In this document: positions 51,400-64,000 of the stretch, in pieces
Layout: each line of letters starts with the position of its first letter
How positions within the stretch are numbered: position 1 is the stretch's first letter
Assembly: GCF_009689585.1 (NCBI RefSeq)
Contig: NZ_AP018694.1
Location: 186,001 to 250,000 of the forward strand
Direction: 5' to 3'
Origin: Aquipluma nitroreducens
Lineage (GTDB): Bacteria; Bacteroidota; Bacteroidia; Bacteroidales; Prolixibacteraceae
DNA: 64,000 nucleotides
Notes under the pieces: model-generated
Told to the model about the DNA's origin: nothing
Databases searched by the model: none
What the model saw: only the letters and a program-made list of their open reading frames with translations
Made by a program: the position numbers and the translations under genes

Positions 51400-52860
51400 A
51401 TGGCAACAAATAACTTAGTAGCAAAGATATGGTCATTTTGCGATACACTCAGAGATGATGGTCTTGGATATGGTGATTATTTGGAACAATTAACATATTT
51501 ATTGTTTCTAAAGATGGCTGATGAAAATAAAAATCAGTACAATTTACCGAAGGGGTGTGATTGGCAATCAATTTTAAATAGTGGACAAATTATTGAAGCT
51601 TATGAAGAACTTCTGAAAAAATTATCAGTTTCAGGAGGTATGCTAAGTAAAATATTTTCAGGTGCACAAAATAAAATACATGATTCAGTAAAGCTAAAGA
51701 AACTAATAAATTTGATTGATGGCGAAGATTGGACTTCTCAAGATGTAGATATCAAAGGAGAAATCTACGAATCACTTTTACAAAAAAATGCTGAGAATAG
51801 TGGTGCTGGTCAATATTTCACACCTCGTTCTGTTATTTCAACAATGGTAAGTTGCATTAAACCAAATCCTCTAGAAAAAATTGCCGATCCTTCATGTGGA
51901 ACAGGGGGATTCTTTTTAGGAGCTTTACAACATTTAAACAATAAACCACTAACAGCTGAAGAGACCAGTTTTTTGAAGTTTAGTACATTTCACGGTTGGG
52001 AAATCGAAAAATCTACTGCTCGTTTGTGTTTAATGAATCTCTTTCTTCATGGTATTGGCGATTTAAAAGAAACTCCCGACATAGAAGTTACAGACAGTCT
52101 AAAACGTGGAGATAAGGGAGAAGTGAGCGAAGAAGAAAAAGTCGATGTTGTTTTAGCTAATCCTCCATTTGGAGTAAGTAGTAGCGACATACCTACTATT
52201 GATATTGAGCAATCAAAAAAAGACGGCTATTTTTTACGTAAAGATTTTTGGGTAACCACAAGTAATAAGCAATTAGCATTTTTGCAACATATTGTTGCAA
52301 TGTTAAATATTAATGGTCGTGCTGCAGTAGTATTACCTGACAATGTTCTGTTTGAAGGGGGTGCAGGTGAAACTATTCGTAAGAGATTAATGAATGAAAC
52401 CGATCTCCACACAATTCTTAGACTACCTACAGGGATCTTTTATGCTCAGGGTGTAAAAGCAAATGTTTTGTTTTTTGATAAACGAAGGGATTCAAAAACA
52501 CCAGCAACTAAGGAAATTTGGTATTATGACTATAGGACAAATATTAGTCATACACCTAAAAAAAATCCATTGAAGTATGATGACCTCAAGGAATTTATAG
52601 AATTGTATAATTCAGCTGATCTAAGCACAAGAAAGGAAACCTGGTCTAATGAGAATCCTGAAGGCCGCTGGAAGAAATATTCTTATGCCGATATTCTGGC
52701 CAAAGATAAAACCAGTTTAGATATTTTCTGGTTGCGCAACGACAACATACTTGATTTAGAGAATTTACCAGATCCTGCAGTTTTAGCTCAGGAGATTATT
52801 GATAACATTGATGCTGCTTTGGAAAGCTTTAGAGGTGTTGCATTAAAATTGGAGGATTAA
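51400..52860 (+). CDS. hsdM: type I restriction-modification methyltransferase subunit
   Basis: This 486-aa N6-adenine methyltransferase has the N-terminal helical HsdM_N domain (about 5-125). Motif I is IADPSCGTGGF (161-171) and motif IV NPPFG (254-258), which bind SAM and the target adenine. It forms M2S with the HsdS encoded at the operon start. It is last in the operon, and no hsdR follows. It can therefore methylate host DNA but needs another effector to restrict. Confidence 0.92.
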   Translation: MATNNLVAKIWSFCDTLRDDGLGYGDYLEQLTYLLFLKMADENKNQYNLPKGCDWQSILNSGQIIEAYEELLKKLSVSGGMLSKIFSGAQNKIHDSVKLKKLINLIDGEDWTSQDVDIKGEIYESLLQKNAENSGAGQYFTPRSVISTMVSCIKPNPLEKIADPSCGTGGFFLGALQHLNNKPLTAEETSFLKFSTFHGWEIEKSTARLCLMNLFLHGIGDLKETPDIEVTDSLKRGDKGEVSEEEKVDVVLANPPFGVSSSDIPTIDIEQSKKDGYFLRKDFWVTTSNKQLAFLQHIVAMLNINGRAAVVLPDNVLFEGGAGETIRKRLMNETDLHTILRLPTGIFYAQGVKANVLFFDKRRDSKTPATKEIWYYDYRTNISHTPKKNPLKYDDLKEFIELYNSADLSTRKETWSNENPEGRWKKYSYADILAKDKTSLDIFWLRNDNILDLENLPDPAVLAQEIIDNIDAALESFRGVALKLED

Positions 52861-53100
52861 GCCAATGCTTCGCAAGCATACACATTGCCAAGTCGCTCAA
52901 AAAGCCAACCACACAAACCAAAACTTGTCAAAGAGTATGGCTGCTGCCAACCCAAGTAGCCCACAGGGCTTTTTGTCCAACGCTCAAAAAAACAAAATAA
53001 ATTTGTGCTTTGTTGCTAGGTCGGTGTGGTTTGAAAACGATTGTAAAATTAGAGCTAAGCAATTGATATACAGATTGAAATAAATAAACACCAGCGTACA
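52861..53100. other. downstream edge of the defence operon, no gene seen
   Basis: No family resemblance is visible in any frame. GCCAATGCTTCGCAAGCAT (52861-52879) contains a short inverted repeat (ATGCTTCGCAAGCAT). AGCCCACAGGGCTTTTTG (about 52958-52975) is a hairpin followed by T's and may terminate the operon. If an hsdR gene ever followed, none of it remains here. Confidence 0.45.
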
Positions 53101-53190
53101 ATCGAGTAGACGGCTCCGCCAGTAATTAGCTGACGGAATGCGCCTCTCACACCACTGTACGTACGGTTCTCGTATACAGCGGTTCATTAA
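53101..53190 (-). ncRNA. 3' end of a group II intron (domains V and VI), remnant
   Basis: On the minus strand 53151-53183 folds as ACCGCTGTA/TACAGTGGT (9 bp), a 2-nt CG bulge, TACG/CGTA (4 bp) and a 5-nt loop. This is the domain V shape, with a CGC in the triad position as in some bacterial classes. A second hairpin CCGTCAG/CTGGCGG (53116-53136) is in the domain VI position. The end TCTACTCGAT at 53101-53110 matches typical intron 3' ends. No intact reverse transcriptase or 5' end is present. Confidence 0.6.
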
Positions 53191-53405
53191 GATGTGGAGC
53201 AACTTTCTCGTAATACGTAAGCATAGCCTCATACCCTCCTTTCCGTAACCGTTCCAAGGTAATGGTAGTGACCAAAATCGGACTTTGGGCAGTATGATCA
53301 TGAACGGAGTTACTGGCATGGCCACGGATAGGACATTGGGATCGATAGGACTTGATGGAAGCAAAAATACTGATTTTGCCATTTTTACGTTCAATGTCTT
53401 TAATG
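53147..53405 (-). pseudogene. ISL3-like transposase fragment interrupted by IS66, fused to intron debris
   Basis: Joining 56102-56057 to 53397 and below (skipping IS66 and one target copy) gives an open frame MKINRLIDLPKFCIKDIERK followed by NGKISIFASIKSYRSQCPIRGHASNSVHDHT. The second part resembles the N-terminal CPxCG zinc site of ISL3-family transposases, with the second cysteine changed to arginine. After about QSPIL the match ends, and the frame runs into the intron 3' end to a stop at 53147. The catalytic domain is missing. Confidence 0.5.
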
Positions 53406-53497
53406 GTAAGCATTCGGTAAACTCCGTTATATTTTCTTAGAAAACCAGCAACCCACTTTCAGAGGTTCTCTAAAATGTTCGGAGAACTTTGAGAGGC

Positions 53498-55180
53498 TTA
53501 GGAGATGGAACTGTTACAAATCTGGTTTTGAAGTTTGAAGTTGTGTGGAAGTAATTCGGCCAGATCCTTGCTGTAATCGTTATCGTAATTGTGGATGTTA
53601 TTCAGAAAGTATACCAGCCACTCGCGGAAGTTTACTTCGCTTGCCTTGCAACAGCCCAGCATGGAATACATGATTGCTGCATTTTCGGCTGCATCGTGGT
53701 TTCCACAGAACAACCAATTCTTCCGGCCTAGGGCAATTGGACGGATAGCATTTTCTCCGAGATTGTTGTCAATTTTCAACCGACCATCCAAATGGTATCG
53801 GGTCAACTTGTGGTAAATGTTATAGGTGTAGCGGATAGCCTTTCCGATACGCCCTTTGGGCAAAACTTTGGGGTATTCATTTAGCAGCCATTTTTCGAAG
53901 GCTACCATAATAGGATAAGCCAAGCGGGAACGAAGATCGGCGCGCTCGTCATAAGAGAGTTGCTGCTGATCGGCTTGCCTCTCCACCTGATAGAGCAGTC
54001 CTATTTGCTCCAGCGCATAAGAAGCCCTGACTTTGTCCTCTGCCAAAGCCTCTTCAAATTTACGCCGGGCATGAGCCCAGCACCCAATGGGCAGAACGCC
54101 CTTTTTGTTTTCGTAAATATCGTAAACGGCATAACCATCGGTCTGGATTACGCCTTGAAAATCCTTAAACAATTGCAGTGCGACCTTTTGTGCCCGGGAA
54201 CCGTGGTCGTAATGAAAAAAGACCAGGTTGTCCATAACCGCACGGATCATCCAGATGTATCCTTTTATCGTGGTGTGCTTTTCGTTATTTATAATCGGGA
54301 TCGTTGTTTCATCGCTCTGTATATAATCCGAAGCCAGCACCAGCTCCTTTAACCGGTAATAAGTAGGCCTGATCAGGTCGGCTACATCCTGAAACCAGCC
54401 GTTAATGGTTGCAGGTGCAATGGATATACCCTGTTGTTTGAACATCTGGATCTGACGATAGAAAGGAAGATGGTTCACATATTTGTCGATGATAATATCA
54501 GCCAAAACACTTGCCCCGGCATAGCTTTTTGCTATGGGAAGTACGGGCATGGGAGCTGTAATGATTTGCTTTTCCACATCCTGGCTTTTATCTTTCAACG
54601 CATATTTGTGGCGGATGATCCGGCGCACATACCATCTGGCAGATTCGCGTTCCAGAACTTCTGTAATTTCCGGAGCCAGTTCTATCCAATTCTCGAGTTC
54701 AATGTGCTGTGGATAAATGTGGGTTTCTTCTCTCGGTAGACTTTCGGGCAGCGGTTTGCGTACCGGATGGTTTTTCTCCTTTACCTCTATAACACGGATG
54801 GTCTTGTACTTTTCGATCTCCTCTTTGGCACTGGTTGCAAGTTCCTTTTCTTCCGGAAGCAGGTCAAGTCCCTCAAAATCGAGCTTTCGTTGCAGGGGAT
54901 CCTCATTGATATACCGTTCACTGGATTTGCCCCAGATCCTTCGCTGGAGCATCTCTATCTGTTGTTTCAGCTTGTTAATTGTTTCATCCAGTTGGCTGAT
55001 TGCCCGATCTTTTTCGGTAATCAGCTGGTCTTTTCCGACAATTTGTTTTTGGTAAGTGGATCTTTCTGAATCGAAGTTTTCAAAGTTGGAAAGTTGACTT
55101 TTAAGCCTGGAAGTTTCCCTAAAAAGCCGGTCACGTTCTTCCAGAATTTGCTGTAAAAAACCCTCTTCTTCAACTGTCAT
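53498..55180 (-). CDS. tnpC: IS66 transposase TnpC
   Basis: This 560-aa transposase has an N-terminal leucine-rich coiled coil (about 5-100), the linker QRRIWGKSSERY, a zinc-finger-like and HTH region, and the IS66 DDE domain: D in SDETTIPI, D in IQTDGYAVYD, E in LGENAIRPIALGRKNWLFCGN. The C-terminal segment WLVYFLNNIHNYDNDY matches the IS66 C-terminal domain. The length is as in the family and unbroken. Confidence 0.93.
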   Translation of the reverse strand: MTVEEEGFLQQILEERDRLFRETSRLKSQLSNFENFDSERSTYQKQIVGKDQLITEKDRAISQLDETINKLKQQIEMLQRRIWGKSSERYINEDPLQRKLDFEGLDLLPEEKELATSAKEEIEKYKTIRVIEVKEKNHPVRKPLPESLPREETHIYPQHIELENWIELAPEITEVLERESARWYVRRIIRHKYALKDKSQDVEKQIITAPMPVLPIAKSYAGASVLADIIIDKYVNHLPFYRQIQMFKQQGISIAPATINGWFQDVADLIRPTYYRLKELVLASDYIQSDETTIPIINNEKHTTIKGYIWMIRAVMDNLVFFHYDHGSRAQKVALQLFKDFQGVIQTDGYAVYDIYENKKGVLPIGCWAHARRKFEEALAEDKVRASYALEQIGLLYQVERQADQQQLSYDERADLRSRLAYPIMVAFEKWLLNEYPKVLPKGRIGKAIRYTYNIYHKLTRYHLDGRLKIDNNLGENAIRPIALGRKNWLFCGNHDAAENAAIMYSMLGCCKASEVNFREWLVYFLNNIHNYDNDYSKDLAELLPHNFKLQNQICNSSIS

Positions 55181-55251
55181 TTTTACTTGCTTTTGATGGC
55201 TTGAAGATACTAAATATCAACCGTATAGACAAGTTAAAAACCAAGTAAAAT

Positions 55252-55611
55252 CTACTGTTTCGAAGGTTTTTCCCATCTTTTTTTATTCATTTTTCCATCC
55301 GGTGAGGTACCCTGTACCATCAGCATCAACTCCTGCCAGCTGGCTTGAAACGTATTGGTACTTTCATCAAAAACCGGTAGTTTAAAACTGCCCGATTCCA
55401 GTTTCATGTGATAGATCACCAAACCACCGCATTCCAAGTGCAGGATTTTCATGCTGGTACACGGGCGGTTGATAAAGATATAAACATCCCCGTCCTGCAC
55501 GTTGCGCCCCATCTGGTTGGTCACCATTCCGCTCAGGGTGTAAAAACTCCGGCGCATATCCGTTGGGTACGAATACAGGTAATACCGCATTGACGAAGTG
55601 AGGCTGAACAT
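55252..55611 (-). CDS. tnpB: IS66 accessory protein TnpB (Orf2)
   Basis: This 119-aa protein has the Orf2 pattern: YYLYSYPTDMRRSFYTLSGMV, GDVYIFINRPCTSMKILHLECGGLVIYHMKLE. It is needed for IS66 transposition and its exact biochemical role is unknown. It lies 2 bp before the preceding tnpA stop and 71 bp before tnpC. Confidence 0.93.
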   Translation of the reverse strand: MFSLTSSMRYYLYSYPTDMRRSFYTLSGMVTNQMGRNVQDGDVYIFINRPCTSMKILHLECGGLVIYHMKLESGSFKLPVFDESTNTFQASWQELMLMVQGTSPDGKMNKKRWEKPSKQ

Positions 55612-55612
55612 C

Positions 55613-55978
55613 CTACCGGCGCGTTAAAACCAACAGCGACCGTAATATCTGTGGGTCGGGCAAACCGTTCAGCTTTAAACACACCCCATTCGGATAGCTA
55701 ATCTCACAGGAGATGGTTTGGGGTCTGGCTCCCGATGTTGAAAAGGTTGTCGATTGTACCTGCACCGGGGCTGGAACCCGCGACGACTGGGCTTGCCCAC
55801 CATTCTCAAAAACCACCGGGATAAATCCACTTTTAGGTGGCAATAGTCCTTTTAGCTTGTGTTGCCAATAATAGAACTTAGCCTCATTCATTTGTTGATT
55901 GGCGCAATAATCCCGAATGGTCAGGCCCGATGCCAGAAACTCGTCATAGATGGCCCGGAATTTTTTCTCATTATACAT
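55613..55978 (-). CDS. tnpA: IS66 accessory protein TnpA (Orf1)
   Basis: This 121-aa protein starts MYNEKKFRAIYDEFLASGLTIRDYCANQQMNEAKFYYWQHKLKG, an HTH-type DNA-binding head, followed by a proline-rich linker and a conserved tail (ISYPNGVCLKLNGLPDPQILRSLL). I start at ATG 55978 because the sequence upstream to 56005 is not family-like. It is the first gene of the IS66 operon. Confidence 0.88.
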   Translation of the reverse strand: MYNEKKFRAIYDEFLASGLTIRDYCANQQMNEAKFYYWQHKLKGLLPPKSGFIPVVFENGGQAQSSRVPAPVQVQSTTFSTSGARPQTISCEISYPNGVCLKLNGLPDPQILRSLLVLTRR

Positions 55979-56320
55979 GTCGTTTGTCTTTGAAGTAAAA
56001 AGCAAACTTATAGACTGACATGCAAAATTAGTTGACGCACTTCAGCGAATGCTTACCTTTAATGCAGAATTTAGGAAGGTCAATAAGGCGATTTATTTTC
56101 ATAAATAATTGATATTAAATTACTTGAAGATAATAAACACTTAACGAATTACAAAGAAAAATCGACCATATTTATCTGATTATCAAATATCTGTGCATTA
56201 TATTTGCAAGGTTTTTAGCGTCCCCAAATGTGACGAAGAACCCATTTGACCGAATATTACACTTTGACCAAATCCCCCTTGCCCGGATTCCAGGCAAAGG
56301 GGCAAATCTAACCATTCTGA

Positions 56321-56512
56321 TCAAACTCTGTTCTTTGAACAGTTCTCATATTTTTCAATAATCTTTTGTTTGATATCCTTAATTAATCCATCAATCCAAT
56401 TCACCTTTTCTTTAAAAGTAAGATGTTCCACATGCATTAAAGGACAATCATCCTTCCTTTGCAGAGTTGGGCAATTATAGGCTAAACCGTAAAGACAGTT
56501 TTCTTCATTCAT
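56321..56512 (-). CDS. small cysteine-containing protein, probable gene
   Basis: This 63-aa protein has paired cysteines: NCLYGLAYNCPTLQRKDDCPLMHVEHLTFKEKVNWIDGL and a final C. The mix of CPT, DDCP and a conserved-looking helix suggests a small metal-binding or regulatory protein known in related genomes, but I cannot name it. An ATG three codons upstream (56521) is also possible. The intervals 56065-56320 and 56513-56700 show no other gene. Confidence 0.5.
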   Translation of the reverse strand: MNEENCLYGLAYNCPTLQRKDDCPLMHVEHLTFKEKVNWIDGLIKDIKQKIIEKYENCSKNRV

Positions 56513-56699
56513 GCGGTGCATAGATCAATAATCAGTTAATTAACTATAAATACATCAAAATCCCCATTCCTTATCTCCAAGTCCTTAAAATGGTATGATT
56601 GATCTCTCCGTTCAAGTTTCCATTTATAGATTCAAACGAATTTATATATTGATGCTTCCATTTCGATATTGAACATGAACGGCACAGGTAAAACCTCGG

Positions 56700-56890
56700 G
56701 TTGCTCATTTTAATTAACAGTAATAGGGATACGATGTATGGCCATATAAAACCATATTTATGAGCTTGTTGTCGACGTAAATTGAGCTCTTGCCAATGAA
56801 ACTTCTACATTTTATCATAAGTTCAGTATTTTTGACAGCAACACTGTTGAATTTGAAGGGTCTTTAATCCTTTGTATTTCAATGTCTACA
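56700..56890 (-). pseudogene. possible decayed C-terminus of a glycosidase-type protein
   Basis: On the minus strand, downstream of the first GH97 gene, the sequence can be read as IGKSSIYVDNKLINMVLYGHT in one frame and RIPITVN-stop in the next. This looks like the final beta-sandwich of many PUL-encoded hydrolases. Stops and a frame change show it is not intact. Evidence is weak. Confidence 0.2.
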
Positions 56891-56914
56891 GCGGCTGAGA
56901 ATCCATAAACCCTC

Positions 56915-61277
<4,363 letters not shown>

Positions 61278-61462
61278 GGTATATATTTGATTTTTCCGGA
61301 TACCGGCAGCACATAAGAATTACCTATAAAGTATTCTGCATGGTCGAAAGCCATTTATACTTATTGAAATAATGCCGGGCTGACAGTTAACAGGCAATGA
61401 ATTTACCAGTAATTCCGGATTGTTTTGTTTACTAATTGGGAATGGACTTCCCTTGAAAAACA

Positions 61463-61491
61463 TTGGGTTTCCCATTGACAGGGAAACCCAA
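61463..61491 (-). terminator. hairpin between susD and the GH97 genes (possible attenuator)
   Basis: TTGGGTTTCCC (61463-61473) and GGGAAACCCAA (61481-61491) form a perfect 11-bp stem with a 7-nt loop. On the minus strand it is followed by TGTTTTTC. It lies directly after the susD stop. It could end most transcripts there so that SusC and SusD are made in excess over the enzymes. Confidence 0.7.
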
Positions 61492-61498
61492 CAATATG

Positions 61499-63004
61499 CT
61501 AATACCCAGGATTCTGAATCAGGTTCTTGTTCTTTTCAAGAACTGATTGCGGGATAGGGAAAATACCCCTGTAAGCAGAAGTTACACCTTTGTTCCACCA
61601 AGGTCTGAAGTAATCGCCAAAACGGATATTGTCAGTGCGCCGGTGCCCTTCGTACACAAATTCAAATTTCAACTCATTATTGATGAAATTAAGATCTAAT
61701 GTAGCTGGTGTTGAAAGTCCTGCTCTTGAGCGAATCTGTTGTACAAAAGGACGAGCCAATTCTGAATTACCCAACCTGATATAACATTCGGCCTGCATGA
61801 GCAATATTTCGGAATAACGAATTAACACCCAGTCATGATCGCGTTCCCAGCCTTCTCCGTCTTTTACCTCGTATTTATACATTCGGACACCTTCATTGGC
61901 ATTAGCCGCATTGATATCGCCAATTGCCTCAGTATAATTAAGCTCAGTACCATCATCCAGAAGGATTACTTTTCCTGTACTTAAATTGATTTGTTTTCCT
62001 TCGAGCAACGATTTTTTACGGACGTCATTATTATCGAATGAGGAATAAAGGCCAGGTTGACTGAGGAGCCCATTCGGACTTCCAGGGTAATTTCCGGTAC
62101 GTGATATGGCAAATTTCTGGTATTCCTGAACACACATAGACTGTAAATAATTCCCAGTAGTTCCGGACTTACTATCATAAGGAATCATGAAGATATTTTC
62201 CTTGGAAACCTCATTCTGAATTAAAAAATTCGTGAAATAGTTTGGTTCCAGGATGTAATTCGTTACTTTCTTACAAGCATTTATACAATCTTGCCACCTC
62301 GGAGTTCCTGTAAAAACTTCAGCATTTAAATACAGCCGGCCTAATAATGCATTGGCAACATTTTGAGTAAATCTCGCATAAATGGTTGCACTTGGAAGTT
62401 CGTTTACGATGTCTTTTAATTCTGACTCAACAAATTCGAAGACTTGCTTCCTGCTGGAATTGGCAGGTAATTCGGCATTTTTATAATCGGTAACAATAGG
62501 TACATTTCCGAACATATCCAATAATTGATAGTAATAATATGCTCTTATTCCCCTCAATTCAACATTAATAGCCTTTTTTTGTTCTTCACTGAGGTTGGAT
62601 TCTTCTACCTGAAAAATTACTGAATTTACTTTTGAAACGCCTTCAAAACAATATCTCCAGGAAGCTAAAATCATTCTGTTTGCAGGGGTCCATGTATGTT
62701 TCTGAGCTTCCAGATAAACTCCTCCATCGTACCAGCCACCACCAACTTTAGTTGCGATGCATGCTTCTTCTGAAGCAATTTCATTTAAAAAGAAGACATA
62801 TTCGCCGGTTGGATAGGAAATTGTAATTCCATCATTAAACCCCCGTAATGAAGCATAAGCATTTCCAACAATTGTTTTGATTTCCTCCGGGGTCTTTCCA
62901 TATTCAACAGATGCCACTTTATCATACAGTTTTTCGTCAAGTTTCGTACAGCTCATGGTAAATATAAGAGCCAGAGAGATATATATTATTTTTTTCATCT
63001 TCAT
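61499..63004 (-). CDS. susD: SusD/RagB-family glycan-binding lipoprotein
   Basis: This 501-aa lipoprotein has lipobox FTMSC (C19). The SusD tetratricopeptide-like fold is visible in YASLRGFNDG, ELRGIRAYYYYQLLDMFGNVPIVTDY and LGRLYLNAEVFTG. The conserved end is DWVLIRYSEILLMQAECYIRLGN...FEFVYEGHRRTDNIRFGDYFRPW. It lies on the outer surface, binds the glycan and closes over the SusC channel. The susC gene ends 14 bp upstream of its start. Confidence 0.92.
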   Translation of the reverse strand: MKMKKIIYISLALIFTMSCTKLDEKLYDKVASVEYGKTPEEIKTIVGNAYASLRGFNDGITISYPTGEYVFFLNEIASEEACIATKVGGGWYDGGVYLEAQKHTWTPANRMILASWRYCFEGVSKVNSVIFQVEESNLSEEQKKAINVELRGIRAYYYYQLLDMFGNVPIVTDYKNAELPANSSRKQVFEFVESELKDIVNELPSATIYARFTQNVANALLGRLYLNAEVFTGTPRWQDCINACKKVTNYILEPNYFTNFLIQNEVSKENIFMIPYDSKSGTTGNYLQSMCVQEYQKFAISRTGNYPGSPNGLLSQPGLYSSFDNNDVRKKSLLEGKQINLSTGKVILLDDGTELNYTEAIGDINAANANEGVRMYKYEVKDGEGWERDHDWVLIRYSEILLMQAECYIRLGNSELARPFVQQIRSRAGLSTPATLDLNFINNELKFEFVYEGHRRTDNIRFGDYFRPWWNKGVTSAYRGIFPIPQSVLEKNKNLIQNPGY

Positions 63005-63018
63005 ATATTTATAAAAGT

Positions 63019-64000
63019 TTAAAAAGAAAGGTTAACACCTATAGAAATTGTCCTTGTTTTGGGGTAGTAATTATAGACGTCCATCCCCGGATGATCCAAC
63101 CCATCAATGTTTACTTCAGGATCGATTCCGCTATACTTGGTCAATACAAAAAGGTTTTCACCAGTGAAATAGATTCTGCATTTCTCAATACCAATTTTCT
63201 CGGTGTCAATAGTATAGCCTAGGGTGACGTTTTGAAGCCGAAGGAATGAAGCATCTTCAATCCATTGACTGGAGAAAGATGCATTTGATGTAATGCCACT
63301 TGTAAGCGAACTATTTGTAACGTTGTTCAGAGGCATCCGATTAGGATCGCTCAACACCATGTTTGTGGCATTCAATACTTTCTGTCCAAACATACCGTAA
63401 GTTGCGATTTGAAAATCAAATCTCTTGTAATTCAAATCAGTACTCAATCCAACATTGTACTTTGGCTGTGCATTGCCTAAATCTTGGGCTATTCCATTAT
63501 TTGCATACATAATTGCCCCATCTTTGTCTAATCCTATACTTTTAGGACCCCAAAAAGTTCCGACAGCATAACCTTCTTTTATTACCTGCGCGTACTGACC
63601 TGACATTCCTGGAAGACCGTGAAGCGATCCAGAATAAATTGCGTCGGTCTGATAGGTTTGATTGGACAATTTTTCAATTTTCTGGACATTGTGCGATAAG
63701 GTAAGTGTTGCATTCCAGCTCAAATGAGTTTTCTTCAGCAAATTGGCATTAAGGGTCAACTCAACCCCCTTATTACTTAAATCTCCCACATTGGCCAGGA
63801 TGGTTCCATATAAATACGGAGGCTGGGGAACTTCATAAGTATAAAGAAGATTACTCGTTTTTTTGCTGTAGATTTCAAACGACCCATTAATAAATTTAAA
63901 GACTGAAAAATCTATCCCGAAATTTAACTGGGCAGTTGATTCCCATTTCAAATCTGGATTATCGTTTTGAATAATACCATAAGATTGTTTCCAACTGCTG
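63019..64000 (-). CDS. susC: SusC/RagA-family TonB-dependent transporter, C-terminal part (runs off window)
   Basis: The visible 327 residues include the SusC hallmark NPDLKWESTAQLNFGIDFSVFK. The barrel strands follow (FEIYSKKTSNLLYTYEVPQPPYL...GNAQPKYNVGLSTDLNYKRFDF), and the C-terminus is YYPKTRTISIGVNLSF. The reading frame is open to the window end, so the plug and TonB box lie outside. It imports oligosaccharides across the outer membrane together with SusD. The TTG at 63951 is internal, not a start. Confidence 0.93.
   Translation of the reverse strand, partial: SSWKQSYGIIQNDNPDLKWESTAQLNFGIDFSVFKFINGSFEIYSKKTSNLLYTYEVPQPPYLYGTILANVGDLSNKGVELTLNANLLKKTHLSWNATLTLSHNVQKIEKLSNQTYQTDAIYSGSLHGLPGMSGQYAQVIKEGYAVGTFWGPKSIGLDKDGAIMYANNGIAQDLGNAQPKYNVGLSTDLNYKRFDFQIATYGMFGQKVLNATNMVLSDPNRMPLNNVTNSSLTSGITSNASFSSQWIEDASFLRLQNVTLGYTIDTEKIGIEKCRIYFTGENLFVLTKYSGIDPEVNIDGLDHPGMDVYNYYPKTRTISIGVNLSF

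Larger units (their letters stand above)
53398..56064 (-). mobile_element. complete IS66-family insertion sequence with 8-bp target duplication
   Basis: The element spans 53406-56056. Its ends are inverted repeats starting GTAAGCATTCG (left, 53406) and GTAAGCATTCG (right, complement of 56046-56056), continuing with partial identity to about 21 bp. Both flanks carry CTTTAATG (53398-53405 and 56057-56064), the 8-bp duplication typical of IS66. It has tnpA, tnpB and tnpC, all intact, so it may be active and inserted recently. Confidence 0.93.

Noticed and set aside
45338-52860. A classical complete type I R-M system
   Set aside because: No DEAD-box helicase or HsdR-type sequence exists in the window. 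The only nuclease candidates are the HNH and the PD-(D/E)XK protein.
52865-53083. 72-codon frame after hsdM, considered as an hsdR remnant
   Set aside because: The composition is low-complexity and no helicase or nuclease motif is present. It appears to be non-coding.
54434-55069. Several long plus-strand frames across the IS66 region
   Set aside because: All are antisense shadows of tnpC, which has clear IS66 motifs.

Overview
The window looks like a Bacteroidota chromosome, probably class Bacteroidia near the marine or sediment Marinilabiliales/Prolixibacteraceae. Supporting features are TTTG-type -7 promoter boxes, a SusC/SusD pair with GH97 enzymes, a type IX secretion sorting tail, a Bacteroidetes-type mobilization module, and PorT-like and OmpA/TSP3 outer-membrane proteins. 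The placement below phylum is inference.

Layout. 0.1-1.3 kb: an IS4-type transposase. 1.6-38.6 kb: a long envelope and stress region. It starts with an AraC-family regulator, a hybrid histidine kinase and a lone receiver, followed by tiny membrane proteins, two CsbD-like proteins, a YtxH protein, a holin-like protein and an AI-2E-type permease. Then come an M1 peptidase, DUF3108 and HEAT proteins, TamB with a TamA/BamA-like partner, two convergent L,D-transpeptidases and a cold-shock protein. The region ends with a tandemly duplicated MlaE-MlaF-MlaD lipid transporter plus an outer-membrane protein, and three OmpA proteins. Twelve promoters in this region share one architecture. Two GTAAC-type half-sites lie exactly 21 bp apart, and a TTTG/TTTA -7 box begins 25-26 bp after the second half-site. 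This is what an AraC-type class II activator would use, so most of the region appears to be one regulon. The regulator gene at 1681 carries the site itself.

38.7-44.3 kb: an integrative mobilizable element with a serine recombinase, relaxase, MobC-type accessory protein and probable oriT. Its coupling-protein gene is truncated and abuts a T9SS-tail fragment. 44.3-45.1 kb: a 54-bp perfect palindrome and a dead tyrosine recombinase.

45.1-52.9 kb: a tightly coupled six-gene defence operon: XRE regulator, HsdS, Septu-like ATPase (PtuA), Septu-like HNH nuclease (PtuB), a 603-aa protein with a candidate PD-(D/E)XK nuclease, and HsdM. No HsdR is present. This looks like a type I methyltransferase whose restriction partner has been replaced by a Septu pair plus a separate nuclease.

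53.1-56.1 kb: nested mobile debris, made of a group II intron 3' end, an ISL3-like transposase fragment, and a complete IS66 element with an exact 8-bp target duplication. 56.9-64.0 kb: a polysaccharide utilization locus on the minus strand (partial SusC, SusD, two GH97 enzymes), cut by the window edge.
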